From assembly GCF_001427985.1 (NCBI RefSeq), contig NZ_LMSA01000003.1:48849-112848 (forward strand): 64,000 nt of DNA, given 5' to 3'. Source of the DNA: Knoellia sp. Soil729 (GTDB lineage: Bacteria > Actinomycetota > Actinomycetes > Actinomycetales > Dermatophilaceae). The position numbers and the translations under genes are program-made. Positions 8,911 to 18,857 of the stretch are shown piece by piece; position 1 is the first letter of the stretch, and each line of letters starts with the position of its first letter. The notes below the pieces were generated by a model that had not been told where the DNA came from, did not search any database, and saw only the letters and a program-made list of their open reading frames with translations.

Positions 8911-11900
8911 GTGTCCCTGACGCGCTTCTCCGCCCATCCGGCCGACACCGGTCTCTACCGGCGCGACCACGAGCACGATGCCTGTGGCGTGGCCATGGTC
9001 GCGACCATGCGCGGCACGCCGGGGCACGACATCGTCGACCACGCCCTCACGGCACTGCGCAACCTCGACCACCGGGGCGCCACCGGCGCGGACCCGCTCG
9101 TCGGTGACGGCGCGGGCATCCTGACGCAGCTCCCCGACGCGTTCTTCCGGGGCGTGCTCGACGTGCAGCTGCCCGTCGCGGGCTCGTATGCGGCGGGCAT
9201 GGCCTACCTGCCCCAGGACGAGTCCGAGCGCGCCGCGGCACAGGAGCGGATCGCGCAGATCGCCTCCGAGGAGGGTCTGGAGATCCTCGCCTGGCGCGAC
9301 GTCCCCGTGGCCCCCGACCTCGTCGGTGACGCTGCGCGAGCCTGTATGCCGTTCTTCCGCCAGCTCTTCGTCTCCGCGACCGACCGCTCCGTCTCGGGGA
9401 TCGAGCTCGACCGGCTCGCGTTCTGCCTGCGCAAGCGTGCGGAGCGGCAGGCCGAGGTCTACTTCCCGTCGCTGTCGGCTCGCACCATCGTCTACAAGGG
9501 CATGCTCACGACCGGACAGCTCGAGCCGTTCTTCCCCGACCTGTCGGACGAGCGGTTCGCGAGCGAGCTCGCCCTCGTGCACTCGCGCTTCTCGACCAAC
9601 ACCTTCCCGAGCTGGCCGCTGGCCCACCCCTACCGGCTCATGGCGCACAACGGTGAGATCAACACCGTCAAGGGCAACCGCAACTGGATGCGCGCCCGCG
9701 AGAGCCAGCTGGTCTCCGACGTCTTCGGCGGCGACCTCGAGCGGCTCTTCCCGGTCTGCACCCCCGACGCGTCCGACTCGGCGAGCTTCGACGAGGTCCT
9801 CGAGCTCATCCACCTCGGTGGCCGGTCGCTGCCGCACGCGGTCCTCATGATGATCCCCGAGGCGTGGGAGAACCACGCGGAGATGGACCCGGCCCGCCGC
9901 GCGTTCTACGAGTTCCACTCCACCTTCATGGAGCCGTGGGACGGACCGGCCTGCGTCGCCTTCACCGACGGCACCCTCATCGGTGCGGTCCTGGACCGCA
10001 ACGGCCTGCGTCCAGGCCGCTACTGGGTCACCGAGGACGGGCTCGTCGTCCTCGCCTCCGAGGCGGGCGTGCTCGACATCCCCTCCGAGAAGGTCGTCAA
10101 GCGCGGTCGGCTGCAGCCGGGCCGCATGTTCCTCATCGACACCGCTGCCGGTCGCATCGTCAGCGACGACGAGGTCAAGACGCAGCTCGCCGCCGAGAAC
10201 CCCTACGAGGAGTGGCTGCACGCCGGCCTGCTCAGCCTCAAGGACCTGCCGGAGCGGGAGCACATCATCCACACCTCATCGTCGGTGGCGCGCCGGCAGC
10301 GCACCTTCGGCTACACCGAGGAGGAGCTCAAGATCCTGCTCGCGCCGATGGCCCGCACCGGGGGAGAGGCGCTCGGGTCGATGGGCACCGACACGCCGGT
10401 GGCCGTGCTGTCCGACAAGCCGCGCCTGCTCTTCGACTACTTCACCCAGCTCTTCGCGCAGGTGACGAACCCGCCGCTCGACGCGATTCGCGAGGAGCTG
10501 GTCACCTCGCTCGGCACGAGCATCGGGCCCGAGGGCAACATGCTCGAGGCGACCCCGGTGCACGCCCGCCAGGTCGTCCTGCCCTTCCCGGTCATCGACA
10601 ACGACGAGCTCGCCAAGATCGTGCACATCAACGCCGACGGCGACCTGCCCGGCTACGCCACGCACGTGGTGCGCGGCACCTACCTCGTCGCGGACGGCGA
10701 GGAGGCGCTGCGCAGCCGCCTGCGCGACATCTGCACCGAGGTCAGCGAGGCGATCGCCGCAGGCGCGCGGTTCGTGGTCCTGTCCGACCGGGACTCCGAC
10801 CGTGACCACGCACCGATCCCGTCGCTGCTGCTCACGTCCGCGGTGCACCACCACCTCATCCGAGAGAAGACCCGCAACATGGTGGGCCTCCTCGTCGAGG
10901 CCGGTGACGTGCGGGAGGTGCACCACGTCGCCCTGCTCGTCGGCTACGGCGCCGCGGCGATCAACCCCTACCTCGCCATGGAGACGGTCGAGGACATGGT
11001 CCGCACCGGGGCCATCACCGGCGTCACCGCGGAGCAGGCCGTCAAGAACCTCATCAAGGCCCTGGGCAAGGGCATTCTCAAGGTGATGTCCAAGATGGGC
11101 ATCTCAACGGTGGCCTCCTACCGCGGCGCCCAGGTCTTCGAGGCGCTCGGGCTCTCGCAGGAGCTCGTCGACGAGTACTTCACGGGCACGGTCTCCCAGC
11201 TCGGCGGCATCGGGCTCGACGTCCTCGCCGCCGAGACGGCGGCCCGCCACGACTCGGCCTACCCCACCGACGGCGTGATCCTGTCCCACCGCAAGCTCAA
11301 GATCGGTGGCGAGTACCAGTGGCGGCGCGAGGGTGAGCCCCACCTCTTCGACCCCGACACGGTCTTCCGGCTGCAGCACGCGACGCGTGAGCGCCGTTAC
11401 GACATCTTCAAGCAGTACACCGCGCGCATCGACAACCAGGCCGAACGCCTCATGACCCTGCGTGGGCTCTTCGAGCTCGGCGGCCCCGCCCGGCGCGAGC
11501 CGATCCCGCTCGACGAGGTCGAGCCCGTGAGCGAGATCGTCAAGCGCTTCAGCACCGGTGCGATGAGCTATGGCTCGATCAGCCAGGAGGCCCACGAGAC
11601 CATGGCGGTCGCGATGAACCGCCTGGGTGGCCGATCCAACACGGGCGAGGGCGGCGAGGACGTGGACCGCCTGCTCGACCCCGAGCGACGCTCGGCGATC
11701 AAGCAGGTGGCCTCGGGCCGGTTCGGGGTGACCTCGGCCTACCTCACCCACGCCGACGACATCCAGATCAAGATGGCCCAGGGCGCCAAGCCCGGTGAGG
11801 GCGGCCAGCTGCCCGGCCCCAAGGTCTACCCGTGGGTGGCGCGCACGCGCCACAGCACCCCCGGCGTCGGCCTCATCAGCCCGCCACCGCACCACGACAT

Positions 11901-13455
11901 CTACTCGATCGAGGACCTCGCCCAGCTGATCCACGACCTCAAGAACGCCAACCCCCAGGCCCGGATCCACGTCAAGCTGGTGTCCGAGGTCGGTGTCGGG
12001 ACCGTGGCGGCGGGCGTGTCCAAGGCGCACGCCGACGTCGTCCTCATCTCGGGTCACGACGGTGGGACCGGCGCCTCGCCGCTCACCTCGCTCAAGCACG
12101 CCGGCGGGCCATGGGAGCTTGGGCTCGCCGAGACCCAGCAGACGCTCGTCCTCAACGGACTGCGCGACCGCATCGTCGTGCAGGTCGACGGCCAGATCAA
12201 GACCGGCCGGGACGTCGTCGTCGCGGCGCTGCTCGGAGCCGAGGAGTTCGGCTTCGCCACGGCGCCGCTCGTGGTGAGCGGCTGCATCCTCATGCGCGTC
12301 TGCCACCTCGACACCTGCCCCGTCGGCATCGCGACCCAGAACCCCGAGCTGCGTGCGCGCTACTCCGGCAAGCCGGAGTTCGTCGAGACGTTCTTCGAGT
12401 ACATCGCCGAGGAGGTCCGCGAACACCTCGCGTCGCTGGGCTACCGCAGCATCGAGGAGGCGATCGGCCAGATCGGCGCCCTCGACACGACCAAGGCGAT
12501 CAGCCACTGGAAGGCGTCGGGGCTCGACCTCTCGCCGATCCTCACCGAGGTCGACAGCCCGGACGGGTCCGCCCGCCGCCACACGGTCAGCCAGGACCAC
12601 GGACTCGAGAAGGCCCTGGACCACCAGCTCATCGCCATCGCCCGAGAGGCCATCGACGACGGCATCCCCGTGACCGGGACGGTGGCCATCCGCAACGTCA
12701 ACCGGACCGTCGGCACGATGCTCGGGCACGAGGTGACCCGGGCGCACGCCGCCGGGCTGCCCGACGACACGATCGACCTCACCCTGCGTGGGTCGGCCGG
12801 CCAGAGCTTCGGCGCCTTCGTGCCCAGGGGAGTGACCCTGCGGCTCGTCGGCGACGCCAACGACTACGTCGGCAAGGGCCTGTCGGGCGGACGCATCATC
12901 GTGGCGCCCGCACCTGATGCACCGCTCGCCGCCGAGGACAACGTCATCGCCGGCAACGTCATCGGCTACGGCGCGACCTCGGGCGAGATCTTCCTCAGGG
13001 GCCGGGTCGGCGAACGCTTCTGCGTGCGCAACTCGGGCATCACCGCCGTCGTCGAGGGTGTGGGTGACCACGGCCTCGAGTACATGACCGGCGGCACCGT
13101 CCTCATCCTCGGGTCGACCGGGCGCAACGTCGCCGCCGGCATGTCCGGTGGCGTGGCCTACGTCCTCGACCTCGACGCCTCGAGGGTCAACGGGGAGCTG
13201 GTTGACGTGTCGCCACTGCGCGACAGCGACAACGACGTCGTGCGCGACCTGCTTCAGCGCCACCTGGCCCACACGGGATCGGCTGTCGCCTCCCGCCTGC
13301 TCGAGAGCTGGGAGTCCGCCCGTGGGCGCTTCTCCCTCGTCCTTCCCCGCGACTACCAGCGAGTCCTCGACGTCCGCGCCACCGCCGAGGCCGAGGGCCT
13401 CGACCTCGAGGGCGCAGAGGTCTGGGACCGGATCATGGAGGCTTCCCGTGGCTGA
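8911..13455 (+). CDS. gltB: Glutamate synthase large subunit GltB
   Basis: A 1514-residue enzyme that, with GltD, makes two glutamates from glutamine and 2-oxoglutarate. The N-terminal class II glutaminase needs a processed Cys; here it is Cys25 in [14 protein letters not shown], so a 24-residue propeptide is removed. [14 protein letters not shown] and [17 protein letters not shown] are glutaminase signatures. Next come the central domain, the FMN-binding barrel ([38 protein letters not shown]) and the 3Fe-4S loop [19 protein letters not shown] with three cysteines. A C-terminal beta-helix repeat rich in Gly ([14 protein letters not shown]) closes it. Full length; the GTG start has a ribosome site. 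The stop overlaps the gltD start. Confidence 0.98.
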   Translation: MSLTRFSAHPADTGLYRRDHEHDACGVAMVATMRGTPGHDIVDHALTALRNLDHRGATGADPLVGDGAGILTQLPDAFFRGVLDVQLPVAGSYAAGMAYLPQDESERAAAQERIAQIASEEGLEILAWRDVPVAPDLVGDAARACMPFFRQLFVSATDRSVSGIELDRLAFCLRKRAERQAEVYFPSLSARTIVYKGMLTTGQLEPFFPDLSDERFASELALVHSRFSTNTFPSWPLAHPYRLMAHNGEINTVKGNRNWMRARESQLVSDVFGGDLERLFPVCTPDASDSASFDEVLELIHLGGRSLPHAVLMMIPEAWENHAEMDPARRAFYEFHSTFMEPWDGPACVAFTDGTLIGAVLDRNGLRPGRYWVTEDGLVVLASEAGVLDIPSEKVVKRGRLQPGRMFLIDTAAGRIVSDDEVKTQLAAENPYEEWLHAGLLSLKDLPEREHIIHTSSSVARRQRTFGYTEEELKILLAPMARTGGEALGSMGTDTPVAVLSDKPRLLFDYFTQLFAQVTNPPLDAIREELVTSLGTSIGPEGNMLEATPVHARQVVLPFPVIDNDELAKIVHINADGDLPGYATHVVRGTYLVADGEEALRSRLRDICTEVSEAIAAGARFVVLSDRDSDRDHAPIPSLLLTSAVHHHLIREKTRNMVGLLVEAGDVREVHHVALLVGYGAAAINPYLAMETVEDMVRTGAITGVTAEQAVKNLIKALGKGILKVMSKMGISTVASYRGAQVFEALGLSQELVDEYFTGTVSQLGGIGLDVLAAETAARHDSAYPTDGVILSHRKLKIGGEYQWRREGEPHLFDPDTVFRLQHATRERRYDIFKQYTARIDNQAERLMTLRGLFELGGPARREPIPLDEVEPVSEIVKRFSTGAMSYGSISQEAHETMAVAMNRLGGRSNTGEGGEDVDRLLDPERRSAIKQVASGRFGVTSAYLTHADDIQIKMAQGAKPGEGGQLPGPKVYPWVARTRHSTPGVGLISPPPHHDIYSIEDLAQLIHDLKNANPQARIHVKLVSEVGVGTVAAGVSKAHADVVLISGHDGGTGASPLTSLKHAGGPWELGLAETQQTLVLNGLRDRIVVQVDGQIKTGRDVVVAALLGAEEFGFATAPLVVSGCILMRVCHLDTCPVGIATQNPELRARYSGKPEFVETFFEYIAEEVREHLASLGYRSIEEAIGQIGALDTTKAISHWKASGLDLSPILTEVDSPDGSARRHTVSQDHGLEKALDHQLIAIAREAIDDGIPVTGTVAIRNVNRTVGTMLGHEVTRAHAAGLPDDTIDLTLRGSAGQSFGAFVPRGVTLRLVGDANDYVGKGLSGGRIIVAPAPDAPLAAEDNVIAGNVIGYGATSGEIFLRGRVGERFCVRNSGITAVVEGVGDHGLEYMTGGTVLILGSTGRNVAAGMSGGVAYVLDLDASRVNGELVDVSPLRDSDNDVVRDLLQRHLAHTGSAVASRLLESWESARGRFSLVLPRDYQRVLDVRATAEAEGLDLEGAEVWDRIMEASRG

Positions 13456-14911
13456 CCCCCAAGGCTTTCTCAAGACCCGCGAGCGTGAGCTCCCTGCCCG
13501 CCGCCCCGTGCCGGTCCGCATCAAGGACTGGCGCGAGGTCTACGAGGAGCAGGAGCTCGGACAGCTGCAGCGCCAGGCCGGCCGGTGCATGGACTGCGGC
13601 ATCCCGTTCTGCCACAGCGGCTGCCCGCTGGGCAACCTCATCCCCGAGTGGAACGACCTCGCCTGGAAGGGCGACTGGAAGTCCGCGATCGAGCGCCTGC
13701 ACGCGACCAACAACTTCCCGGAGTTCACCGGCCGCCTGTGCCCGGCTCCCTGTGAGACGGCGTGCGTCCTGGGCATCAACCAGCCCGCCGTGACGATCAA
13801 GCAGGTCGAGGTGACCACCATCGAGAAGGCCTTCGCCGACGGTGGTGTCACGCCCCGCCCGCCGGAGCGCCTCTCCGGCAAGACGGTCGCCGTCGTGGGC
13901 TCCGGACCGGCTGGCCTCGCTGCGGCGCAGCAGCTGACCCGCGCCGGCCACACGGTCGCGGTCTACGAGCGTGCGGACCGCCCCGGTGGCCTGCTGCGCT
14001 ACGGCATCCCCGAGTTCAAGATGGAGAAGTCGGTCGTGGACCGTCGCCTCCAGCAGATGCAGGCCGAGGGCACGCGCTTCCGCAGCTCGGTCGACGTCGG
14101 CGCGGACGTCACCTGGGAGCAGCTGCGCGCCCGCTACGACGCCGTGGTCATCGCCATGGGCGCCACGGTGGCCCGTGACCTCGACGTACCCGGGCGGCGC
14201 GACGCCTCGGGCGTGCTCCAGGCCATGGACTTCCTCCCGCCCGCCAACCGGGCTGCGCTCGGCGAGACCGTCGACGGGCAGGTCACGGCCCAGGGCAAGG
14301 ACGTCATCGTCATCGGCGGTGGCGACACCGGGGCGGACTGCATCGGCACCTCGCACCGACAGGGCGCCAGGTCCGTCACGAGCCTCGAGATTCTGCCCCA
14401 GCCGGGGGAGGAGCGTGCCCCGGGCCAGCCCTGGCCGACCTACCCGATGACCTTCCGGGTCGCCTCCGCCCACGAGGAGGGCGGCGACCGCCTGTATGCC
14501 GTGAGCACCCAGGAGGTCGTCACCGACGCCGAGGGCCGGGTGAGCGGCCTGCGGGTCCACGAGGTCCGTCGTGTCGAGAACGGCTTCGAGCCGGTCGAGG
14601 CGACCGAGAAGGTCATCCCCGCCCAGCTGGTGCTGCTGGCCATGGGCTTCCTCGGCCCTCAGACCGAGACCCTCGTGGCCCAGCTGGGCGTCGAGCTCGA
14701 CGAGCGGTCCAACGTCCGCCGTGGCGCCGACTACATGTCGTCGGTCCCCGGCGTCTTCGTCGCCGGCGACGCCGGTCGTGGCCAGTCACTCATCGTGTGG
14801 GCCATCGCGGAGGGTCGCGCCGCGGCCCACCACGTCGACGCCTGGCTCTCGGGCAAGCCCTCCCGCCTGCCCCGACCGGTCAACCCGACCGACCGCCCTC
14901 TCACGGTGTGA
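13448..14911 (+). CDS. gltD: Glutamate synthase small subunit GltD
   Basis: A 487-residue FAD/NADPH oxidoreductase that passes electrons to GltB. The N-terminal domain holds two cysteine clusters for [4Fe-4S] centres: [20 protein letters not shown] and [10 protein letters not shown]. The FAD dinucleotide fold is [19 protein letters not shown] and the NADPH fold [18 protein letters not shown]; the C-terminal FAD loop is [18 protein letters not shown]. Length is typical. The GTG start lies 8 bases inside gltB, so the two subunits are translationally coupled. No hairpin terminator is evident before pyk. Confidence 0.97.
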   Translation: MADPQGFLKTRERELPARRPVPVRIKDWREVYEEQELGQLQRQAGRCMDCGIPFCHSGCPLGNLIPEWNDLAWKGDWKSAIERLHATNNFPEFTGRLCPAPCETACVLGINQPAVTIKQVEVTTIEKAFADGGVTPRPPERLSGKTVAVVGSGPAGLAAAQQLTRAGHTVAVYERADRPGGLLRYGIPEFKMEKSVVDRRLQQMQAEGTRFRSSVDVGADVTWEQLRARYDAVVIAMGATVARDLDVPGRRDASGVLQAMDFLPPANRAALGETVDGQVTAQGKDVIVIGGGDTGADCIGTSHRQGARSVTSLEILPQPGEERAPGQPWPTYPMTFRVASAHEEGGDRLYAVSTQEVVTDAEGRVSGLRVHEVRRVENGFEPVEATEKVIPAQLVLLAMGFLGPQTETLVAQLGVELDERSNVRRGADYMSSVPGVFVAGDAGRGQSLIVWAIAEGRAAAHHVDAWLSGKPSRLPRPVNPTDRPLTV

Positions 14912-14941
14912 CCCGCGTCACCGCGTAACCGTTTGCATCGA

Positions 14942-14947
14942 TACGAT
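14942..14947 (+). promoter_or_regulatory. -10 box of a leaderless pyk promoter
   Basis: TACGAT ends 7 nt before the pyk ATG at 14955, so transcription should begin at or next to the start codon. There is no purine-rich ribosome site in the 43-base gap after gltD. Assigned by spacing only. Confidence 0.5.
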
Positions 14948-14954
14948 TGCCGGC

Positions 14955-16418
14955 ATGCGTCGCGCCAAGATCGTCTGCACCCTCGGCCCCGCCACCTCCA
15001 CCCCCGAACGGCTTCGCGAGCTCGTGCGTGCCGGGATGGATGTGGCGAGGTTCAACCTCTCGCACGGTGACCTCGAGGACCACGCCAAGGTCTACCTGGA
15101 CGTGCGCCGGGCCAGTGACGAGCTCGGCCACGCGGTGGGCATCCTCGCCGACCTCCAGGGTCCCAAGATCCGCACGGGCCGCTTCAAGGGCGGCTCGGTC
15201 ATGCTCGAGAACGGCGCCCGGTTCACCATCACCAACCGTGACGTCGAGGGCACCAAGGACGAGGTCGGCACGACCTACGCCGGCCTGCCGGGTGACGTCA
15301 CGGCCGGCGACATGATCCTCATCGACGACGGCAAGCTCGCCCTGCGCGTGGTCGAGTCGGGTGAGACCGACATCGTCTGCGAGGTCGTCGAGGGAGGGGT
15401 GCTGAGCAACAACAAGGGCATCAACGTCCCCGGCGCGGCGATGAGCGTCCCAGCCCTGTCCGAGAAGGACGAGGAGGACCTGCGCTGGGCCCTGGACACC
15501 AGGGTCGACATGATCGCCCTGTCGTTCGTGCGCAGCGCGGCCGACATCGAGCCGGTGCACCGGATCATGGACGAGAAGGGCGTGCGGATCCCCGTCATCG
15601 CCAAGATCGAGAAGCCCCAGGCCGTCGACAACCTCGACGAGATCATGCGGGTCTTCGACGGTCTCATGGTGGCTCGCGGTGACCTCGGGGTCGAGATGCC
15701 GCTCGAGACCGTGCCGCTGGTCCAGAAGCGCGCCTGCGAGCTGGGCCGGCGCAACGCCAAGCCGGTGATCGTCGCCACCCAGGTGCTCGAGTCGATGATC
15801 ACCAACAGCCGGCCCACCCGCGCCGAGGCGTCCGACGCCGCCAACGCCGTCCTCGACGGCGCGGACGCGCTCATGCTCTCCGGCGAGACGAGCGTCGGTG
15901 CCCACCCCATCGAGGCCGTCACGACGATGGCCCGCATCATCGAGAACACCGAGGAGCACGGCCTCGGCCGCATCCGGCCGCTCGACACCAAGCCGCGCAC
16001 CAAGGGCGGTGCGGTGACGGCCGCAGCCGCCGAGATCGGCGAGCTCCTGGGCTGCAAGTACCTCATCACCTTCACCGTCAGCGGTGACTCACCACGCCGG
16101 CTCGCCCGGGTCCGTCCCCGCATCCCGATGCTCGCCTTCACCCCGCACCAGTGGACCCGTTCCCAGCTGGCTCTCACCTGGGGAGTCGAGACCTTCATGA
16201 CCGCCCCGGCCCGCCACACCGACCAGTTCGCCCTCCAGGTCGATGAGGAGCTGCTGGCCTGCGGCAGGGCGCAGGAGGGCGACCTCGTCGTCATCGTCGC
16301 CGGCTCCCCGCCCGGCATCCCCGGCTCGACGAACGCCCTGCGGGTGCACCGCATCGGTGACGCCAAGAACAGGGTCGCGCCGGCATACGGCGACCTCGCG
16401 GGCACGTCTGCCCAGTGA
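14955..16418 (+). CDS. pyk: Pyruvate kinase
   Basis: A 487-residue glycolytic enzyme converting PEP and ADP to pyruvate and ATP. It begins MRRAKIVCTLGPATSTPE with the nucleotide and phosphate residues in MDVARFNLSHG. The B domain cap follows (about residues 70-170), then IPVIAKIEKPQAVDNLDEI with the catalytic lysine, DGLMVARGDLGVEMPLE for Mg/K, and the signature ATQVLESMITNSRPTRAEA with DGADALMLSGETSVG. The C-terminal allosteric domain (VTAAAAEIGELLGCKYLI; SGDSPRRLARVRP) is complete. ATG chosen by homology and leaderless spacing. Transcription probably continues toward the tRNA gene or ends in the 58-base gap. Confidence 0.97.
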   Translation: MRRAKIVCTLGPATSTPERLRELVRAGMDVARFNLSHGDLEDHAKVYLDVRRASDELGHAVGILADLQGPKIRTGRFKGGSVMLENGARFTITNRDVEGTKDEVGTTYAGLPGDVTAGDMILIDDGKLALRVVESGETDIVCEVVEGGVLSNNKGINVPGAAMSVPALSEKDEEDLRWALDTRVDMIALSFVRSAADIEPVHRIMDEKGVRIPVIAKIEKPQAVDNLDEIMRVFDGLMVARGDLGVEMPLETVPLVQKRACELGRRNAKPVIVATQVLESMITNSRPTRAEASDAANAVLDGADALMLSGETSVGAHPIEAVTTMARIIENTEEHGLGRIRPLDTKPRTKGGAVTAAAAEIGELLGCKYLITFTVSGDSPRRLARVRPRIPMLAFTPHQWTRSQLALTWGVETFMTAPARHTDQFALQVDEELLACGRAQEGDLVVIVAGSPPGIPGSTNALRVHRIGDAKNRVAPAYGDLAGTSAQ

Positions 16419-16455
16419 CGGGCCAGGGGCTGCACACGCAGTCCCACCAGCGCCG

Positions 16456-16461
16456 TTAGGA
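16456..16461 (+). promoter_or_regulatory. Possible -10 box for tRNA-Leu
   Basis: TAGGAT starts 21 bases before the first base of the tRNA, giving a short 5' leader. No clear -35 was found; the upstream bases read CTGCAC about 20 nt away. Confidence 0.4.
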
Positions 16462-16476
16462 TGGGTGCGCACGCCC

Positions 16477-16559
16477 GCCGGGGTGGTGGAATGGCAGACA
16501 CGGAGCACTCAAAATGCTTTGCTCGCAAGGGCGTGCGGGTTCAAGTCCCGCCCTCGGCA
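16477..16559 (+). tRNA. tRNA-Leu (anticodon CAA)
   Basis: An 83-nt class II tRNA. The acceptor stem GCCGGGG pairs with CCTCGGC (one G-U), discriminator A at 16559. The anticodon stem GAGCA/TGCTT encloses loop CTCAAAA with anticodon CAA at 16510-16512, reading UUG leucine codons. A long variable arm (around TTTGCTCGCAAGGGCG) is present, as required for tRNA-Leu. The T arm is GCGGG-TTCAAGT-CCCGC. The 3' CCA is not encoded (the DNA reads A-CCG), so CCA must be added enzymatically. Confidence 0.96.
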
Positions 16560-16566
16560 CCGCTGT

Positions 16567-16592
16567 GGGGTCGGCCGTGCGCGGTCGGCCCC
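16567..16592 (+). terminator. Hairpin terminator after tRNA-Leu
   Basis: GGGGTCGGCC (16567-16576) and GGTCGGCCCC (16583-16592) form a 10-bp RNA stem with two G-U pairs and a 6-base loop. There is no T run after it, as often in high-GC actinobacteria. It lies between the tRNA and the promoter of the next gene. Confidence 0.55.
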
Positions 16593-16602
16593 AGAAGTCC
16601 CC

Positions 16603-16608
16603 TAGGCT
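16603..16608 (+). promoter_or_regulatory. -10 box of a leaderless promoter for the ANTAR regulator
   Basis: TAGGCT ends 6 nt before the GTG at 16615. No ribosome site lies between, so the mRNA probably starts at the GTG. Spacing-based inference. Confidence 0.5.
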
Positions 16609-16614
16609 GACCCC

Positions 16615-17235
16615 GTGAGCACTGCGACCCCCGAAACCCCTGCGCCGACCGACGCTCCCGTCGCCAAGCGGATCCTCGTCGCCGAGGACGAGGCCATCAT
16701 CAGGCTCGACCTGGCCGAGATGCTCGGGGAGGCCGGCTACGAGGTCGTGGGCCAGGCGAGCAATGGCGAGCAGGCGGTCGAGATGGCCACCTCGATGCGT
16801 CCCGACCTCGTCATCATGGACGTGAAGATGCCCGTCCTCGACGGGATCTCCGCGGCCGAGCAGATCGGCAAGGAGCGGCTGTGCCCGGTCGTCATGCTGA
16901 CGGCCTTCAGCCAGACCGAGCTCGTCGAGCGGGCGCGTGACGCCGGCGTCATGGCCTACATCGTCAAGCCGTTCACGGCGACCGACGTCGTGCCCGCCAT
17001 CAACATCGCGCTCTCGCGCTGGGGTGAGCTCAAGACCCTCGAGTCCGAGGTCGCCGACCTCGGTGAGCGGCTCGAGACCCGCAAGTCGGTCGACCGCGCC
17101 AAGGGCGTGCTCATGACCAAGCTCAAGATCACCGAGTCCGAGGCCTTTCGCTGGATCCAGAAGACCGCGATGGACCGCCGCATGGGCATGAAAGAGGTTT
17201 CCGACGCCGTGGTCGCCGGGATGGAGAAGGCCTAG
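16615..17235 (+). CDS. pdtaR: ANTAR-domain response regulator, PdtaR type
   Basis: A 206-residue cytoplasmic regulator that binds RNA and acts as an antiterminator when phosphorylated. After a 16-residue Pro/Thr/Ala lead comes a receiver domain: acidic pocket VAEDE, phospho-acceptor Asp69 in LVIMDVKMP, Thr in VVMLTAFSQ and the conserved Lys in YIVKPF. The C-terminal ANTAR domain (about 140-205) has the linker helix and the signature [20 protein letters not shown] and [16 protein letters not shown]. This matches mycobacterial PdtaR (Rv1626), whose partner kinase PdtaS is usually distant; no kinase is adjacent here. GTG start fits leaderless spacing. Confidence 0.92.
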   Translation: MSTATPETPAPTDAPVAKRILVAEDEAIIRLDLAEMLGEAGYEVVGQASNGEQAVEMATSMRPDLVIMDVKMPVLDGISAAEQIGKERLCPVVMLTAFSQTELVERARDAGVMAYIVKPFTATDVVPAINIALSRWGELKTLESEVADLGERLETRKSVDRAKGVLMTKLKITESEAFRWIQKTAMDRRMGMKEVSDAVVAGMEKA

Positions 17236-17244
17236 ACCACCGAT

Positions 17245-17272
17245 CCGGTATGCCGGCCGGCCGGCATACCGG
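17245..17272. terminator. Perfect 28-bp palindrome between convergent genes
   Basis: The 28 bases are a perfect inverted repeat with no central spacer, built from GGTATGCC and GGCATACC flanking GGCC units. It lies in the 43-base gap between the end of pdtaR (+) and the end of the DUF554 gene (-), so a bidirectional terminator is the simplest reading. There is no T tract. The embedded GTATGCC/GGCATAC word recurs elsewhere in the window. Confidence 0.5.
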
Positions 17273-17278
17273 GGTTCC

Positions 17279-18100
17279 TCACCGCAGGACGATGACGAGC
17301 TGCGTGAGCAGTGGCGCAACCACCAGGGCCGGCAGCATGTCGGCCACGGGGACGTCCTTGATGCGCAGCAGGCGCAGGCCGATGCCCGCGAGCATCAACC
17401 CGCCCGTGGCAGTGAGCGCGAGGATGTGCGCCTCGGGCAGGACCGAGCCGAGCAGGACGCCGACCAGGGTCAGGGCGCCCTGGACGACGGCGACCGACAC
17501 GGCCGAGAGCAGGACGCCGACGCCGAAGCTCGACGCGAAGGCAAGGGCCGCGAAGCCATCGAGCACGGACTTGAGCAGCAGCTGGTCGATGCCGCGGCCG
17601 AGGCCGTCCGAGAGTGAGCCCAGGATCGTCAGCGGACCGACGCAGAAGAGCAGCGACGCGCCGAGCCAGCCCTCGATGAACTTCTCACGGGCCGTCGTGC
17701 CCCGGGCCACCGCGTCGGCGTCGGCGCCTGCGGCGCCCCCGGTGTCGTCGCTGTCGGCGAGGGCGGGAGAACGTCGCGCGAACCATGACTCGATGCGACC
17801 GGCGAGCGACTCGAGCCGGTCGCCGATGCGCAGGAGCGAGCCCGCGATCGAGCCGATGAGCAGCGAGCCGAGGACGATGAGCACGGGTGCCCCGCGGCCG
17901 GTCGCGTCGGAGAGCACGCGGTCGGTGACGCTCACGGCGGAGAGCCCGGCCATGAGCAGCGTCGTGAGCCCGAGGCAGTCGGTGACCACGGAGCGCGTGC
18001 GGTCCGGGAAGCGGTGTCCCACAGCCATGCCGAGCAGCGCGCCCACCGTGACGGTGATGACGTTGATGACGGTCCCGAGACCGGGCAGGGAGAGATCCAC
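17279..18100 (-). CDS. DUF554 family membrane protein
   Basis: A 273-residue integral membrane protein of the YdfK/DUF554 family. Hydrophobic spans include residues 7-27 (GTVINVITVTVGALLGMAV), 74-92 (VLIVLGSLLIGSIAGSLL), around 145-165 (GASLLFCVGPLTILGSL), 175-195, 200-225 and 230-272. The family opens with GTxxN and contains SLLFCVGPLTILGSLSDG, both seen. A hydrophilic insert near residues 105-135 is rich in Ala and Asp. The function is unknown, though members are annotated as possible transporters. GTG start at 18100 has a TAGAGT box 6 nt upstream on its strand, consistent with a leaderless mRNA. Confidence 0.88.
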   Translation of the reverse strand: MDLSLPGLGTVINVITVTVGALLGMAVGHRFPDRTRSVVTDCLGLTTLLMAGLSAVSVTDRVLSDATGRGAPVLIVLGSLLIGSIAGSLLRIGDRLESLAGRIESWFARRSPALADSDDTGGAAGADADAVARGTTAREKFIEGWLGASLLFCVGPLTILGSLSDGLGRGIDQLLLKSVLDGFAALAFASSFGVGVLLSAVSVAVVQGALTLVGVLLGSVLPEAHILALTATGGLMLAGIGLRLLRIKDVPVADMLPALVVAPLLTQLVIVLR

Positions 18101-18106
18101 GGCGCG

Positions 18107-18112
18107 ACTCTA
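18107..18112 (-). promoter_or_regulatory. -10 box of a leaderless promoter for the DUF554 gene
   Basis: On the minus strand TAGAGT is followed by 6 nt and the GTG at 18100. No ribosome site is present in between. Confidence 0.5.
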
Positions 18113-18144
18113 ACGGCGACCTCACAACGAACTTTGCGAAGGGC

Positions 18145-18150
18145 TACCGT
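18145..18150 (+). promoter_or_regulatory. Possible -10 box for the GNAT gene
   Basis: TACCGT with TTTGCG about 10 bases further upstream; the transcript would start near 18157 and carry a leader of about 20 nt. A second weak candidate, TAGGGT (18168-18173), is nearer to the ATG. Confidence 0.3.
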
Positions 18151-18177
18151 GGAGCCGTTCTGACCCGTAGGGTCGGG

Positions 18178-18804
18178 ATGTCAACCGCGCAGGGGGCTGT
18201 GAGGTTCAGGAGGCCGCCCGTGGCGCGCAGCATGGTCGAGGTCGAAGCCGTCCCCAGGGACGAGCTGAGCGAGTTCGTCGGGCTGTGGCTGGCATCGAAG
18301 ATCGATGCCGGCGTGCCGCTCGAGGTGGCCACGCGCTTCGCGAACGACGGACGGCTGCAGCTGGCGCTGGGCCGACCCGACGTCTACGCCCATGTGGCGC
18401 GCATCGACGGCCGGCCGGTGGGCTACATCGTGACGACCGAGAACCCGTTCGGCCTGCAGCCCGAGCCCGAGATCGCCATCGAGCTCCTCTTCGTCGACCC
18501 GGCATCGCGACGTCATGGGGTCGCCCGAGCGCTCCTGGCCGCCGTCGCGACCCTGGCCGAGAAGGCCGGGTCCGAGGTCGTGGTCAGCAACGTGCCGACC
18601 CAGAGCCGTGAGGCGCACCGCTTCTTTGCCCGGCTGGGGTTCTCGTCCGTCCTCGTACGACGTGTCGTGGGGACGTCACAGCTGCGTCGACGCCTCGCCC
18701 CCGCGGGCCACGTGAGCCATGTCGGGCACGCCGGCCAGGCCGCTGTCGAGCACCTCATCCGCCGTCGCCGGTCACTGCGCTCGGTCGCCTCGCGCGTCAG
18801 CTGA
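18178..18804 (+). CDS. GNAT family N-acetyltransferase
   Basis: A 208-residue GCN5-related acetyltransferase using acetyl-CoA. The core strand-helix pattern is visible: HVARIDGRPVGYIVTTE (beta-2/3), then IAIELLFVDPASRRHGVARA, whose RRHGVAR is the Q/RxxGxG/A pyrophosphate loop, followed by SEVVVSNVPTQSREAHRFFARLGF for the last motif. The N-terminal 45 residues and a basic C-terminal tail of about 40 residues (HLIRRRRSLRSVASR) lie outside the domain. The substrate cannot be told from sequence. It stands alone, divergent from the DUF554 gene and convergent with the thioesterase gene. ATG at 18178 is the first good start. Confidence 0.85.
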   Translation: MSTAQGAVRFRRPPVARSMVEVEAVPRDELSEFVGLWLASKIDAGVPLEVATRFANDGRLQLALGRPDVYAHVARIDGRPVGYIVTTENPFGLQPEPEIAIELLFVDPASRRHGVARALLAAVATLAEKAGSEVVVSNVPTQSREAHRFFARLGFSSVLVRRVVGTSQLRRRLAPAGHVSHVGHAGQAAVEHLIRRRRSLRSVASRVS

Positions 18805-18857
18805 GCGGGGGGCCGGCGCGGCGGGCTGGCGCACTGACCGGCTGGACGCGGGTGCGC

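Noticed and set aside
11104..13524. Long minus-strand open frame antisense to gltB
   Set aside because: Shadow frame; gltB has all catalytic and cluster motifs, and the antisense product shows none.
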